A stretch of 64,000 nt of DNA from Solea solea (Eukaryota > Chordata > Actinopteri > Pleuronectiformes > Soleidae): assembly GCF_958295425.1 (NCBI RefSeq), contig NC_081142.1, forward strand, positions 5,970,917 to 6,034,916. The letters run 5' to 3'. The translations under genes and the position numbers were made by a program. The notes under the pieces are model-generated. The model worked only from the letters and a program-made list of their open reading frames with translations, ran no database searches and was not told the DNA's origin. Below, piece by piece: positions 26,901 through 43,137 of the stretch. Each line of letters opens with the position of its first letter. Positions within the stretch are counted from its first letter, which is position 1.

Positions 26901-29900
26901 ATAGGCAGGGCCTGAATGTTCCTGTATGTAAGAGCTGAGAGAGCCAGATGTTTATATAGCTGTTGGCGGGAGGTCTATAGCAGCAATTCAGCAGAACTTT
27001 GGCTATTTGTCTTTTTCTTCTTGGCATAGGGGTTGGATGAATTAGGACTGTGACGCCAAGCGTGCTCCTCGCTCTGCTTACCTCACAGATTTGTAAACCC
27101 TCCCAAATAATCTCTTACCCAACTTTTCCCCAGTGACACTGAATTAAAGAGAAAATACTTTCTGAACACAGATGTTTCCTAGTTCCTATATTTTGTTTAG
27201 GTATGCTCTGCTTTTTGGACAAAATTAAAAAAAACACAAAATAAAAATAAAGACTTTTCCAGTTGCTGCCAAAGGTAAACTATGTAGCTCCTTTTTAACT
27301 TGTCAAATAAAACACAGAGACCCACTAACATCTGGATTTTGTTGCACATACAATTGAATGAAGCAACATTTTAACCATGGTCAGTTCTCTCCATTGCACT
27401 TCTTTTTTTTCTTTTTTAAAAAAAAACAACAACTTACAACTCTTCTACTGTTCATGGGAAAATAGTCAATCACCATTACCTATGTTTAAATACCAGCTCA
27501 TTTATGTTTAAAGAGGTATAAGGAGTGGCTGTTTGTGTTTATCCACTGCTCTCAGTCTCAACAGGTAGAGTTATGCTTTCGGTGTACACCCACAGAGCAA
27601 GGGAGGCAGTATTAGAAAGAGCTCAGCTCAAACTGGACTAAACTGGTTCACTGTATTTCTGACTTACCCAAACATGCTCTTGGTGTGTGAGGTCTTCAAC
27701 AGCAATAAAGTGTTATCAGAGACTTCTGAGTTGATAATTGTTTTTGTCCAAATGCCAGGTAACATAACAACAGAGGGGAATGAAGAAAAGGGGAGCAGTA
27801 AAGATGATGCTAAAGAAGTGGAAACCCCTCACGTCTCTGCAGAGTAAGAGCAATTTAAAGAGAAAATCATCTCCATCAGTATAAATTGATTCATATATCA
27901 TGTAAGCATTGAATGAAAGCAGAATATAAATCAGTTTGAATTTGTGTCCATGTCTTTCCTTCAGACTAGAGCCTGCAAAACCAGACCACCGTGTAAGCCA
28001 GGAGAGATCTATTATGTCGAATGACTCTTCCACGCTTACTCCTTCCTCATCTGAAACCCTTGAGGACAGACAGATTGTCACTCTGGTAGAGGAAGAGGAG
28101 GAAGAGGAGCCCAGACAGTCTACTGTCACCCTTATGGAGGAGGAGGGAGAGGAGGAGGAGGAAGAGAGGAGGGAGGAGGAGACAAGGAAGGAGGCAGACA
28201 GGAATCAATCGGAAAGCCAGAGATACTGTCCTTTCTCTTCCCTCTCCTCGCTGTCCCTGTCCTGCATGGCCACACTTCCAGAGCTGCTCCATCGCTGGTG
28301 CTCTGCTCGGCTGGCCAAGGAGAGACTCCGCAGCCTCAGGCGGAGGCAGCTGAACTCTAAAACAGAGACACAGCCTCATATAACTATCCCCGCCCTCAAG
28401 CACACACCAGTCGAAATCCCTGTCCCTGTCCCCACACCTCCACAAGATGCCCTTCCCCTCACAGAAAAAGTTCCAGTGCCTGAGTTGTCCAAGGTCCAAA
28501 ATGAGGGCAAAATTGCAATTGAGGGGCAAACCAGCAACACACATCTCCATACTCATACACCTGATGCACACACTCCAGAGTTTGGCATCCTCCTAGAACC
28601 AAGCAGAACCTCTACCATCCTCCCTTACAGTTTCTCAGACATCCATAGTTCTCTGATGCACCCAACCCCATCGTACGAGCAGAAGCTGCTACCGCCCATC
28701 AAAGATGCAGCTTTGGACCCAGTCCCAACTCCTCCTATTCAAATAGTCTCCATCCCAGAGACTCAACAGGCCAGCAGTGCCACCCCCACCCTTTCTATCA
28801 GCTCTCCTCCACAACTTATGTCCTCTGAGACAGCGTCTCCCATTGTTGTGGTTCCTCCTGTCGGGGAGCAGCCAATTCAGCCTCTTCCGACTGCATCAAG
28901 GCCTGATGACCTTATCCCCCCTGCCACTGAACTGCCAACAGCTGCTCCACTGACTGATTCTCACACAGACACTGTGAATTCAGGTACAGACAATGGAGAC
29001 GCACAGAGACAAAATGTTCAGACTCACAGGGAGCCAGGAGACTCTGTCACTCAGACCAGAGACGCTCATCGGGTGGATGACACAGTGGATGAGGAACTAT
29101 TAAACACTAACGGGAATGGCAACATCCACCGGGCTGCTACAGACTTCTATGCTGAATTGCAGAACGGGGGAGATTATAATGGTGGGGCAATGAACAGCAA
29201 TGGTGTGGTATTGAACGGGGGCGCAGTGCACGGGTCCAGCCAGAAGGAGAGTGTGTTCATGAGGCTGAACAACAGGATCAAAGCTCTGGAGATGAACATG
29301 AGTCTGTCCAGCAGATACTTGGAGGAGCTCAGCCAAAGGTAAAACTACTGGACACACTGAGAATTGTGTAATAATAACACAAATCTAAAACAAAGACACA
29401 CATTGCTTACTAGAGCCATTTGACAATCTGTCAGAAAAGTTTATAGTGGTCTACCAATCTACCTCTGCTGGAATCTTACTTACTCCAATCGATTGCTAAT
29501 CGAATTCAACCAAATCAACTGTAGATGATTAGGTGCACTCTACTCATTAGCTTTATTAGTCCAAATGGATTTTAAATACTGTATAAATAACTCCAAATAT
29601 AATTGAAGTTACCATGGAGGGCTATTAATGTGCCTGCTCCTTTAATGACCAACCAGTCAATCAAATGAATGGGTGATTACTTCCCCAGTTTGTCACATGT
29701 TGTGGCTTTTCCTTTGTCTTGTTCAGATACCGTAAACAGATGGAAGAGATGCAGAAAGCATTCAATAAGACCATCATCAAGCTGCAGAACACCTCTCGCA
29801 TTGCTGAAGAGCAGGTTAGTATGTCAAAAAATTGACGGATGGACAGTAAATGCCAGCCGAGCACTCGTGACAACTCCGTCATCTTTGTCGTTTGCCCCCT

Positions 29901-32877
29901 CTTTGTATTTTCAGGACCAGAAGCAGACGGAGTCCATCCAGCTCCTGCAGAGTCAGCTGGAGAATGTCACTAAACTGATGTTGAATCTCACTGCTGCAGT
30001 CGGCCAGTTACAGAAAGAGGTAACTTACACTTACTCATACAGCTTAAACAATCATAACAGCTTCACTGTCATCACTGATTATATAGAGAACATATTAGAT
30101 ATGTTTTATATATTTTATAGACTTTCTACTGGGATATTTTGAAAATGATAACCTGCACGAACATGTATTTACACTAGTGGTTGTTTGGAGCGTTATAAAA
30201 AACGATTTAGGTGTTGAACAGTAGATGAGATTTCAACATATGAAGCTCTTCCTGTTCATGTCGACATGAGACGAAACAAGTTTGTTTAGAGGTAGTCGGC
30301 AGATGTGTTTGGGGAGAGGAATGACTGTGCTGTGTACATTAAGTGTTAAGTGTTATTTTTCCTCTTCCTTTTTGCATTAAGTCCACCCGTTTCCAAATAG
30401 GGTCAATTACATCACTTGCTTTCAAAAGATGTGATACTCATTTCATCCATTCTGAAGGTTTTTGATATTAGGCTCATTGCATTCTATTCTTTTCTGTTCT
30501 GTTCTACTCTGACTGTTTCCTCTGCAGGTTTCTGATCGTCAGAGTTACCTGGTAGTCTCTCTGGTCCTGTGTCTGTCCCTGGGTCTCCTCATGTGTCTTC
30601 AGTGCTGCTGCAGCAGCTCCTCTCCCAACCCCAACACCACTGTCGCTGCTCTTCCCAAGAGTAACCACTACCCCAGCCCCAAAAGGTTTGTCACTATCAC
30701 ATATATATACTGTATCCGCAGGAGGCATTTAACAACATAACCTCTAAGTGGTTGACAACATAAACACCTAATAAATATCATTATTGTTATTTCCTTGTTA
30801 GATGCTTTTCGTCTTATGACGACATGAGTCTGAAGCGCAGGGTCACCTGTCCCCTGGTCCGCTCAAAGTCATTCCACCTATCCTCTACAGAAGGTAAGAG
30901 CCCACTTTCCCCTCACACTAGTCTGTCTTACATTATACCATGTCTGTTTTTCTATCTGTTGTGTTTCTCCCTCATTAAAACATCATTTGTGACTCGATTT
31001 CACCCTCGTAGCTCATGGCATGACAAGATCAGTTATTTCTACTGTAGTCCTTTTCTCAGTCGAGCTGCATCAGGTTCCTGCAGCTATTAAAGCATAACTG
31101 TCTAATCCAAGTCAGTCATTTATAAAGTCAAGCTTCAGTTTATCACTTACTGTAATAGATTTGAAATGTGATGGAGCATTACTATATGGTACCATCAAAA
31201 TACTGACTACTGTATATATTGTTATGCAAGATTGAGAACTTAAGGGGATCGTAGAACAATCAAAACTACAACAATAAATTGGAGCCTTTTGGATTTGCTA
31301 ATTGCTTTGTTTGAAATTTTGATTTCAATTTGAAAACGATTCATTGTTCATCCCGACTTTCTTCACTCTTTGTGTTTCTTTCCAAACTCTCCGTCTGCTC
31401 ATATCTTCACTGTTTCCTCTCACACATGTTGCCATCAATGTCATGCTCAGAGGCTGAAACTCCCTGGTGCCTCAAGTCTTACTGTGAGAAGCTGGTGAAA
31501 GCAATAAAGCCATAATGAAAAGTCTTTCACTCTTGCAACCTTAAACTCCCTCTGCTCTTCATTATCCCTCAATGGTGTGCGTGTGCGTGTGCGTGTGTGC
31601 GTGCGGAGGTGTGCGAGTTTACCCTTGAGGCTGTCATTGGCAGCTTGTGTCCTCATGCAGGCTTAAGGAGCGTAATAAAAGAGCACGATGCTTTTGCTTT
31701 GGACGTTTGCAAGTAGAGTTAAACGATAAAGGAACACACGATTTCCTACGTTTTATTCAATTCATTTATTTGTGAGATTATCGATGCACTTATAAGCCAT
31801 AATGTATTCAACGAAACTACTTGCAAGGTCGCTTCATGCTTGTTACATGTATGTATTACTGTTTACCATTCCATCATTAACCTGGCCCCTCTCTCCCCTC
31901 CCCAGTAGGTCCAGATGACTTGTACATTGTAGAACCTCTAAGGTTTTCTCCAGAGAAAAAGGTACAGTGTCTGTTCCGACTGCTGCTGTTGGCTGTGATG
32001 GCTGCCTTACTTTTTTTTTTTTTTGTGCATTTTGCTCCACAAACCTGATCTGTCTATTAACCACTTTTTTGCTGACTAATCACAGCACATCACTGAAATA
32101 GGTTGTAAATATTTTCTGTAGATTCATTTTAGTTTTTCTTTTAATCCCAGACTCAAACATTACTTTCCCACCCTTCTCTGACCGATTTGTATGACTTGAT
32201 TGTCATAGCACGACAGTGGTTAATGTGACTTTACATTATGAGATAGGACTCTTGACCTTCTTGAAATGCTTTATTAATTATTTTCTTTTTCTTTTCATAT
32301 TTTTCTGTAGAAAAAGCGCTGCAAGACAAAGTCATTGGACAAGGTTGAGATTATGAAGGCATGTAATCCCTCTGATTCGCTCACAAATGGGGGTATAAAG
32401 TGTAACGGCTTCCAGCCATGCCTCCCCGTGCCACCTCCTGCCATACCCCTTCCTCCTCCACCTCCTCCTCCTCCTCCTCTTCCACCACCTCCTCCTTTAC
32501 CAATTTCCACCAAGGAAGTATCATCTTTAACCTGCTACACCTCTAAGGAGTTTCCGACAGAGACCAGCAGCTGCAGCTCATCCACACACTCTGAGGAGTC
32601 TTTCACAAACCGCCTCCCCCCTCCTTCTCCCACCTTTCCTCCCACTGGCCTGTGCAATGGCCACAACCTGAGTTTCCCCCTCCAGCAGCCTCCCACCATG
32701 TCTCGTCAGGAGAAACGCTCCATGAAGCGGCGGAAGTCGCGGCAGACGGAGCTGCCATTCCCGCACGTGCGGGGGGGAGGCGTCGCCTCTCTGCCCTACC
32801 TGCAGCAGCTCATGAAGGGAAACAAGGAGATCAGCGTCGGGACCATCGGGGTGACAGCCGTCACCGGACACGTCTGA
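973..32877 (+). CDS. suco: SUN domain-containing ossification factor (24 coding exons)
   Basis: Coding exons: 973-1025, 16267-16387, 17825-17929, 18183-18514, 19219-19359, 19708-19894, 20957-21068, 21562-21689, 21912-21979, 22084-22191, 22575-22680, 23835-23855, 24179-24234, 25215-25306, 25679-25744, 26057-26140, 27759-27843, 27965-29338, 29727-29814, 29915-30019, 30528-30685, 30802-30893, 31906-31961, 32311-32877. All junctions are GT-AG and phases close to a 4305-nt frame (1434 aa; human is about 1254). Order: signal peptide, acidic/Pro-rich luminal region, [10 protein letters not shown] motif (about 332-341), SUN domain (about 370-525), acidic low-complexity region, coiled coil (about 1061-1144), membrane span (about 1151-1171), basic cytosolic tail. 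Vertebrate SUCO is an ER/nuclear-envelope glycoprotein needed for collagen output by osteoblasts. The extra length lies mostly in exons 2-6, exon 18 and the terminal exon. Identity is firm; exact starts and minor isoforms are predicted. Confidence 0.95.
4807..4826. repeat. homopolymer run of 20 G
   Basis: Twenty uninterrupted guanines lie in suco intron 1. Such a run can fold into a G-quadruplex in the transcript and is prone to length change and sequencing error. Confidence 0.95.
6516..6772 (-). mobile_element. degenerate MITE copy, family with TAGGGCTGCAAC-type ends
   Basis: The right end (ATTGATTAATCATTGCAGCTCTA, about 6750-6772) is a diverged form of the terminus GTTGCAGCCCTA seen intact at 16065-16076. 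An internal block, TTTTGTCCACAAACC then AAAATTATTCAG (about 6616-6642), recurs at about 15945-15970 and, inverted, at about 24452-24481. The left end is eroded. The copy is non-coding and sits in suco intron 1. Confidence 0.5.
7813..8136. mobile_element. non-autonomous hAT-type transposon (MITE) with 8-bp target duplication
   Basis: The element spans 7821-8128 (308 bp). It begins CAGGGGTCCCCAACCTTTTT and its other end, read inverted, is CAGTGGTCACCAACGTGG, giving imperfect terminal inverted repeats with CAG...CTG ends. It is flanked by a perfect 8-bp direct repeat, ATCTAGAT, at 7813-7820 and 8129-8136. An 8-bp target duplication and CAGGG-type ends are hallmarks of the hAT superfamily. No transposase frame is present, so it needed help in trans. 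The intact duplication suggests fairly recent insertion. Confidence 0.85.
15785..16078. mobile_element. full-length MITE with inverted ends TTTAGGGCTGCAAC / GTTGCAGCCCTAAA
   Basis: The 14-bp perfect inverted ends lie at 15785-15798 and 16065-16078. Next to both ends are AT-rich blocks resembling GATTATTTTT and TTGATTAATC, the usual subterminal structure of this abundant fish element. The interior is about 265 bp, non-coding, and has the TTTTGTCCAAAAACC block shared with two other copies in this window. The right end lies only about 190 bp from suco exon 2. The superfamily is not certain from this copy, because a target duplication could not be separated from the ends. Confidence 0.75.
16267..19894 (+). 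CDS. suco: suco exons 2-6: luminal low-complexity region
   Basis: Exons 16267-16387, 17825-17929, 18183-18514, 19219-19359 and 19708-19894 encode about residues 18-313. They are rich in Glu, Gln, Asp and Pro, for example [31 protein letters not shown] and [12 protein letters not shown]. No folded domain is visible. This region is the least conserved in the family and, with exon 18, explains much of the extra length over mammalian SUCO. The phases (0, 0, 2, 2, 0) fit each neighbour. The intron before exon 6 holds a run of 24 T (19479-19502) and a run of 16 C (19636-19651). Confidence 0.88.
20065..20108. repeat. (GATA)11 microsatellite
   Basis: Eleven uninterrupted GATA units lie in suco intron 6, about 170 bp after exon 6. 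It is a candidate polymorphic marker with no coding consequence. Confidence 0.95.
20957..21068 (+). CDS. suco: suco exon 7: [10 protein letters not shown] motif
   Basis: The exon encodes [18 protein letters not shown], then [19 protein letters not shown]. The second part is nearly invariant among SUCO proteins and sits just before the SUN domain. Start phase is 0 and end phase is 1. The donor GTATGT at 21069 is followed after 13 nt by a (TA)n tract running to 21128. Confidence 0.93.
21082..21128. repeat. (TA)n microsatellite beside a splice donor
   Basis: About 23 TA units begin 13 nt inside suco intron 7. The tract is self-complementary and could form a hairpin close to the exon 7 donor. 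Confidence 0.95.
21562..25306 (+). CDS. suco: suco exons 8-14: SUN domain
   Basis: Exons 21562-21689, 21912-21979, 22084-22191, 22575-22680, 23835-23855, 24179-24234 and 25215-25306 encode about residues 351-543. Recognisable family blocks in order are [118 protein letters not shown] and [15 protein letters not shown]. This is the most conserved part of the protein, a jelly-roll fold of the SLP1/SUCO type rather than the KASH-binding type of SUN1/2. Two cysteines (in VDCGAK and NPCSTK) are kept. The long gap between exons 11 and 12 (22681-23834) holds only non-coding sequence and a (TTTAA)5 run at 23401-23425. Confidence 0.95.
23835..23855 (+). CDS. suco: suco exon 12: 21-nt microexon (MFIKYIK)
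   Basis: Seven codons, ATG TTC ATC AAG TAC ATA AAG, are bounded by CAG at 23832-23834 and GTTAGC at 23856. Both phases are 0, so skipping would keep the frame and remove one strand of the SUN domain between YVK and VELLSHFG. The preceding 60 nt are almost all pyrimidine. A (CT)37 tract follows 12 nt after the donor. The same seven residues are present in human SUCO, so inclusion is probably the norm. Confidence 0.92.
23868..23943. repeat. (CT)37 microsatellite
   Basis: A perfect CT dinucleotide tract of about 75 nt starts 12 nt downstream of the microexon donor in suco intron 12. On the transcript it is a long CU-rich element, the kind bound by polypyrimidine-tract-binding proteins. Confidence 0.97.
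24380..24637 (+). mobile_element. truncated MITE copy, TAGGGCTGCAAC family
   Basis: The right end (CATTAGTTACAGCCCTAC, to 24637) with GATTATGAAAATAATC just inside matches the family end at 16065-16078. The interior (TTTAAAGCTGAATAATTTTGG, then TTTGTGGACAAAAT) is the inverse of the shared internal block. No left terminal repeat is found, so this copy is 5'-truncated or eroded. It lies in suco intron 13. Confidence 0.55.
25679..27843 (+). CDS. suco: suco exons 15-17
   Basis: Exons 25679-25744, 26057-26140 and 27759-27843 encode [20 protein letters not shown], then [21 protein letters not shown], then an acidic linker ending ETPHVSAE. The [20 protein letters not shown] block is strongly conserved in the family. 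After it, conservation falls. Phases are 1, 1, 1 and 2 and chain correctly. Intron 16 (26141-27758) holds an internally deleted SINE at 26228-26294 and otherwise unremarkable AT-rich sequence. Confidence 0.9.
26228..26294 (-). mobile_element. internally deleted tRNA-derived SINE
   Basis: Read on the minus strand the sequence is a tRNA-like head, GGCGCCGGATAGCTCAGTTG followed by GTTGAGCT, containing an A-box (TAGCTCAGTTGG). This is joined directly to a tail, AAAAGGCAAAAAGGCC plus an A-rich end. In full copies of this common fish SINE the head and tail are separated by a B-box region and a CT-rich body. Here those are missing, leaving under 70 bp. It is therefore neither a tRNA gene nor a mobilisable copy. 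Confidence 0.6.
27965..29338 (+). CDS. suco: suco exon 18: large 1374-nt exon
   Basis: This exon encodes about residues 622-1080. It opens with an acidic stretch ([20 protein letters not shown], then [10 protein letters not shown]) that includes the conserved STVTL motif. A moderately conserved block follows, [39 protein letters not shown], which corresponds to the cysteine-containing KWCSVR region of mammals. Then comes a long Pro/Thr/Ser-rich stretch. The exon ends with the highly conserved [12 protein letters not shown] and [24 protein letters not shown] block that starts the coiled coil. A single large exon for this region is the family pattern. Confidence 0.95.
29727..30019 (+). CDS. suco: suco exons 19-20: coiled coil
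   Basis: Exons 29727-29814 and 29915-30019 encode [29 protein letters not shown], then [20 protein letters not shown] and [15 protein letters not shown]. With the end of exon 18 this forms a heptad-like coiled coil of about 80 residues next to the membrane span, probably for self-association. Sequence NXT/S sites are frequent here (NKT, NTS, NVT, NLT). Confidence 0.94.
30528..30685 (+). CDS. suco: suco exon 21: transmembrane segment
   Basis: The exon encodes [20 protein letters not shown] then LMCLQCCC, a single hydrophobic span (about residues 1151-1171). After it come a Cys/Ser-rich juxtamembrane segment and [13 protein letters not shown]. The cluster of four cysteines at the cytosolic face could be palmitoylated (inference). 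VSDRQSYLV and [13 protein letters not shown] are conserved in SUCO proteins. Confidence 0.94.
30802..31961 (+). CDS. suco: suco exons 22-23: cytosolic tail
   Basis: Exons 30802-30893 and 31906-31961 encode [20 protein letters not shown] and [10 protein letters not shown], then (V)[18 protein letters not shown]. LYIVEPLxFSPEKKKKRCK is a family signature. The second exon has two in-frame acceptors in tandem (CAG at 31903-31905 and TAG at 31906-31908), so one Val may be included or not. The intron between them contains a candidate alternative last exon at 31451-31515. Confidence 0.92.
31451..31515 (+). CDS. candidate alternative last exon of suco
   Basis: After an AG at 31449-31450 there is an open frame in the phase left by exon 22 (phase 1). 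It encodes [21 protein letters not shown] plus one residue fragment and ends in TAA at 31513-31515. An AATAAA lies at 31503-31508, inside the last codons. If used, it would replace the cytosolic tail beyond STE with a short Cys-containing tail. The upstream polypyrimidine tract is interrupted, so this may be chance. Confidence 0.25.
32311..32877 (+). CDS. suco: suco exon 24: terminal exon with polyproline insert
   Basis: The exon encodes [20 protein letters not shown] and onward for 188 codons to TGA at 32875-32877. It contains a proline-rich insert at 32431-32502 (nine consecutive Pro, then L, five Pro, L, P) that I do not recall in mammalian SUCO. It ends in a basic stretch, [16 protein letters not shown], and the conserved end [20 protein letters not shown] plus V, which matches the family's C-terminus closely. 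That match confirms the stop. Confidence 0.94.
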   Translation, partial: KKRCKTKSLDKVEIMKACNPSDSLTNGGIKCNGFQPCLPVPPPAIPLPPPPPPPPPLPPPPPLPISTKEVSSLTCYTSKEFPTETSSCSSSTHSEESFTNRLPPPSPTFPPTGLCNGHNLSFPLQQPPTMSRQEKRSMKRRKSRQTELPFPHVRGGGVASLPYLQQLMKGNKEISVGTIGVTAVTGHV

Positions 32878-35401
32878 AATACTCACACTTCACTTTTACA
32901 CAAGTTTCTCCTCACAACCACACACACACACACAAGCACCCACATAATTTATGACTATATGGTAGCAGATTTGTGAGGAAATGAGGTCTCACTGCTATAT
33001 TTCCCATGAGCACCTACATGCACTGTGGAAGTGAAATGGTCATGGCAGCAGTGGCTCGACATCATCCAGTCCTTCTCCACTGTCAAAGACCTGTTTACGG
33101 TTACGTGCCTTTATATCTGTTTTCAGACCTTTTCATCCTTGTGACAGACAGAGATATTGTGGTGGATGTGAAACATTATTACAAATGTCAAATGTTGGGT
33201 TGTTTTTTTTGTGGGTAAACACATTGGCTTTAGCTCTACGTTCCTTTACCTTCAGGGAGCTTCCCTAAGTATAGGGCTGCTCTTCAGTACGAAATGTGTC
33301 TCTATGAGAGAATTATGGAGCATGACTAACTTCTCCTGTCCTTATTTCCTTCTGTCATCTATTGCCATCGTTTTTATCTTATCCATGCTGTCGTAGCATT
33401 GCATCCAGGTGTGCGGCCAGTGTTCAACTCTCTGTTTGTCTCTGTCAGTCTGATCTAAACCAACCATCGGAGCTGAATGAAGAAAATAACTTTTGTCTGA
33501 ATGTGTTTGTCCTTGAGCTCGAGTTTAGTTCCACTAAACCTCGTGTTGCAGATAAAACCGCAGCCTCTGCAGATCTCACAAGTGCACAATGAAATACAAA
33601 CTACAAACTTCTACAAATTGTCTCCACTCTATTAGTTTGGGCTGGGCCCGAAAAGCTTTGCTCACACACCACATGAAGAGAAATATGCGCGTTTTATTAG
33701 TAGATATTGTGACTGTCAGATTTATGAATGTTACACTTGACTCAGACAGGCAAGAGCAAAACTGAGTTTTACTCGTTTTCATTCTCCTCTCTTGTTACTC
33801 TCTTTGGGGGAGAATTTTTCACAAAACAGGTGTAGAAAGTTCTAAATAGGAGGACACTGTAGCAGAGCTACACTCAAACTCTGTTTTCACACACTTTCAC
33901 ATACACATAGGCTCGACTGGGACCCTGCAGTCAAATCTGACAAACCAGTATTATTTATCTATTTATTTATTTAAATGACTACAGATGCTTCTAAAGTAGG
34001 TGCTGCAGTGTAATAGTAGTTTTTAGCAAATAATACAGTGAATTCACTCATTGGTACTGACGCACGGTCATGGCAAATGGCTTAACCACAGGTTTTCCTT
34101 TAATGTTGGGCTCTGATTTTTCACAGACCCTGCTTCCGTTTCCTCAGCCTGATATTTCAGACGTCTCCAACAGCAGTCACATGTACTGCAGCACACTATT
34201 TATTTGTATCCAACAAGACCGAGCCGTATTTGAGTATAAATCAAGAAGACCAGATATTTATTAACACTGTCACACTGCTGCTTTTGTGTTTTTTTTCAGA
34301 GCTGCTGGGTAGTTGGAGGTTGTGGAATTATCTTAACTGAGTGTAATTGTTCTAGTTGTTTCATCATCTTCTGATGAACTAACTGATTTTAACTCATGAT
34401 TTCATTATTGACCCTAAAATAACATTCAGTTTTATGATGTAGGGTGTTCAGTTGTGAGTAAAAGAGATAAACTTTTTTTTTAGAATTTTACAATCTTTTT
34501 TTTTAACCTATGTAGTTTCTGACTGGCTCTGTGTGGTTGGACGTTTTGGGTGTACATTTTGACAGAGACAAAAACCTCATACCTGTTCTCTTGATAAAGT
34601 CCTCTTTACATCTTCTGACCAGTCTCTGAAGTACTCCTGTCTCTCTCTCTCTTCATATGCTCATCCTCCAGGGTCACTTGTGAACCCATTGCACGACATT
34701 CTCTATAACTGTGAAGATTTTATTTGAATGCTTGCTCTTTTTTAACCACTTAACCATGTTATCATTGGGAGCTTGAAATGCTTTCCCCATCTATAGGTCT
34801 GCACTTCTCACCAACTCAACTATCTTTGTGTCCTCGCTGTCATTGTGTAACCGTTTTTATTCACTCGTCACTGTTCTTTGATTTCATGCGTTTGCCCCAC
34901 GTTGAATGATGATGAAAGTGTGGTCTGTTAAAGGAATGATTCTAATTGTTAAATAAAGGGAACACGGTAAAGATGGGTATGATTTGGAACACTTAATTTG
35001 ATTAATTATATTTCGTGAGCTGAGAAAAGCGTGTGTATTTTATTTTTTTGGTTGAATGTGTATGAACTTATGTTTGGATGTGAACCCGTACGCACGTGAG
35101 ATTTTTGTTGTCTATCTCATGTATGTGTGCTCTGTTATGAGAAAGACTACTTTGGTGAATCTACTTATCCCTACAACTCGGTGAGAAAGAAATTCTCAGA
35201 GCTCAAGTGTGCACTTTGTATGACTCCTCATGCCTTTGTTTTTTTTTGTTTTTTACACCTTGTATGTCAAGTGCTATCTTTTCTCTTTTTTCTCTCTTTC
35301 TGTCTGTGAGAAATTTCAAGAGCTGCAAAGTATTTTTTTGAGCAGGAGTGAGTTACTGCAAAAACTGTAGTGCCATTAGAAACTGTGAATTTCTAAATAA
35401 A
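32878..35401 (+). other. suco 3' untranslated region (predicted)
   Basis: About 2.5 kb follow the stop codon with no splice-compatible coding frame. Candidate polyadenylation signals are AATAAA at 34952-34957 and at 35396-35401. The second is followed by a T/G-rich stretch, fitting a cleavage site near 35420. The extent is inferred. Confidence 0.55.
35396..35401 (+). terminator. likely suco polyadenylation signal
   Basis: A canonical AATAAA is followed by CTTTTGTCGTCTTTAACTTT, a GU/U-rich downstream element. It lies 1.2 kb before mysm1 exon 1. An alternative AATAAA lies at 34952-34957. Confidence 0.55.
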
Positions 35402-35429
35402 ACTTTTGTCGTCTTTAACTTTATTTGTG

Positions 35430-36632
35430 ACCTTCAATTGTATGGATTTATATTCAACAGTAGTGCAGGTACTGTCAAGACAACAGAAACGCATTAAAAC
35501 ATTTGAATTGTGCCAACACATTTTGAGGTACAACAAATGCAACTGCTTTTAGATGTCTAACCTTAGATTTATAAATGCTTCTCTGTTTATCACGTGTTTG
35601 TTTTCCACCCATAAAGAAGTTTTATTTTATTATATGTGATGACTATTGATTTTAACCAGTTAAATTTTCTTTTATCACAATATCCTTCTTGGCTACCATC
35701 CAGCCTTATATGTGCTTTAATTAATAGTCAGGGGTCAGTTTAAGTCTCTGAAAGACTCATTCTTAAAGAATACTAATTTTTAGAAATGTTGCAGTTATGC
35801 GTTTAGCATTTCATCCACTCCAACAACTGCATACAATTATTGTATATTCTCTGACTTTTAATTTTATAGCAATTTTTATAGCAATATGTGTATTTTGATT
35901 GGGGGAATTTGAAAGATTTTACAGTTAAACAGCAACATTTTAATGAGAAAACACTGAATGCATTTAGTCAACTGTCTGCTGGATAAAGATGCACAACAGT
36001 TGCATTTTTAGAAATACTTCCTTATTATAAAGGGGAAACGGTTAATAAATGGTATTGAGCTGTGGTATTAGCACAGGGTCTCCCTAGGAAATATCCTGTT
36101 TTGTGTTTTTACTCAGTATTTTTTTTTTATTCGGATAAACATCAACTGCTAAATCTACCCTTTTTTTTAACAAATATCTGACTTTTGGTAACTGAATGAA
36201 GTAAGGGAACGGAGGAGATGTGTATATTTATGTCTTTCCAACAATGGGCTAAAACAGAATTACAGTTTTCATTAATGGAAAGGTGTATATAGTATGATAA
36301 GTATTGCACAATGACAGACATTGGGGTGATTAGAAATTAGATTAGTGTTTAAAAACTAGTTTAAAAGGTCAGTGTGGAGGCTGCAGATAAGAAAATAACT
36401 GGTTGTTTGCCTTTCAGAGAGTAGCTGGACTGTAGAGGAACAGGACAGAGGAATTTAAAGGAGGCAATAAAGCGTCAAACACCATAAAAACCTCTAAGAC
36501 CTTTTAATATGTCTGAGACGCTGATTCAGCCAGACACAAGGTGTCGCTGTGACTAAATTTGACTACTGCTTCACGCGGAGTTATCTCTTTCTCTCTCGCT
36601 CTCTCCTCTTTTGTTTACGTTTATCCAACAAC
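35430..36632 (+). promoter_or_regulatory. suco-mysm1 intergenic region with mysm1 promoter
   Basis: The first kilobase is AT-rich with no gene. The last 150 bases before the mysm1 ATG include pyrimidine-rich sequence (CTCTTTCTCTCTCGCTCTCTC, about 36584-36604), possibly the 5' UTR. A short CpG-containing patch continues into exon 1 and intron 1. No TATA box is apparent. Confidence 0.4.

Positions 36633-43137
<6,505 letters not shown>

Noticed and set aside
27716..28571. Long minus-strand frames opposite suco exons 17-18
   Set aside because: They are antisense shadows of the acidic GAG/GGA-rich coding sequence (Ser/Leu runs) and have no independent support.
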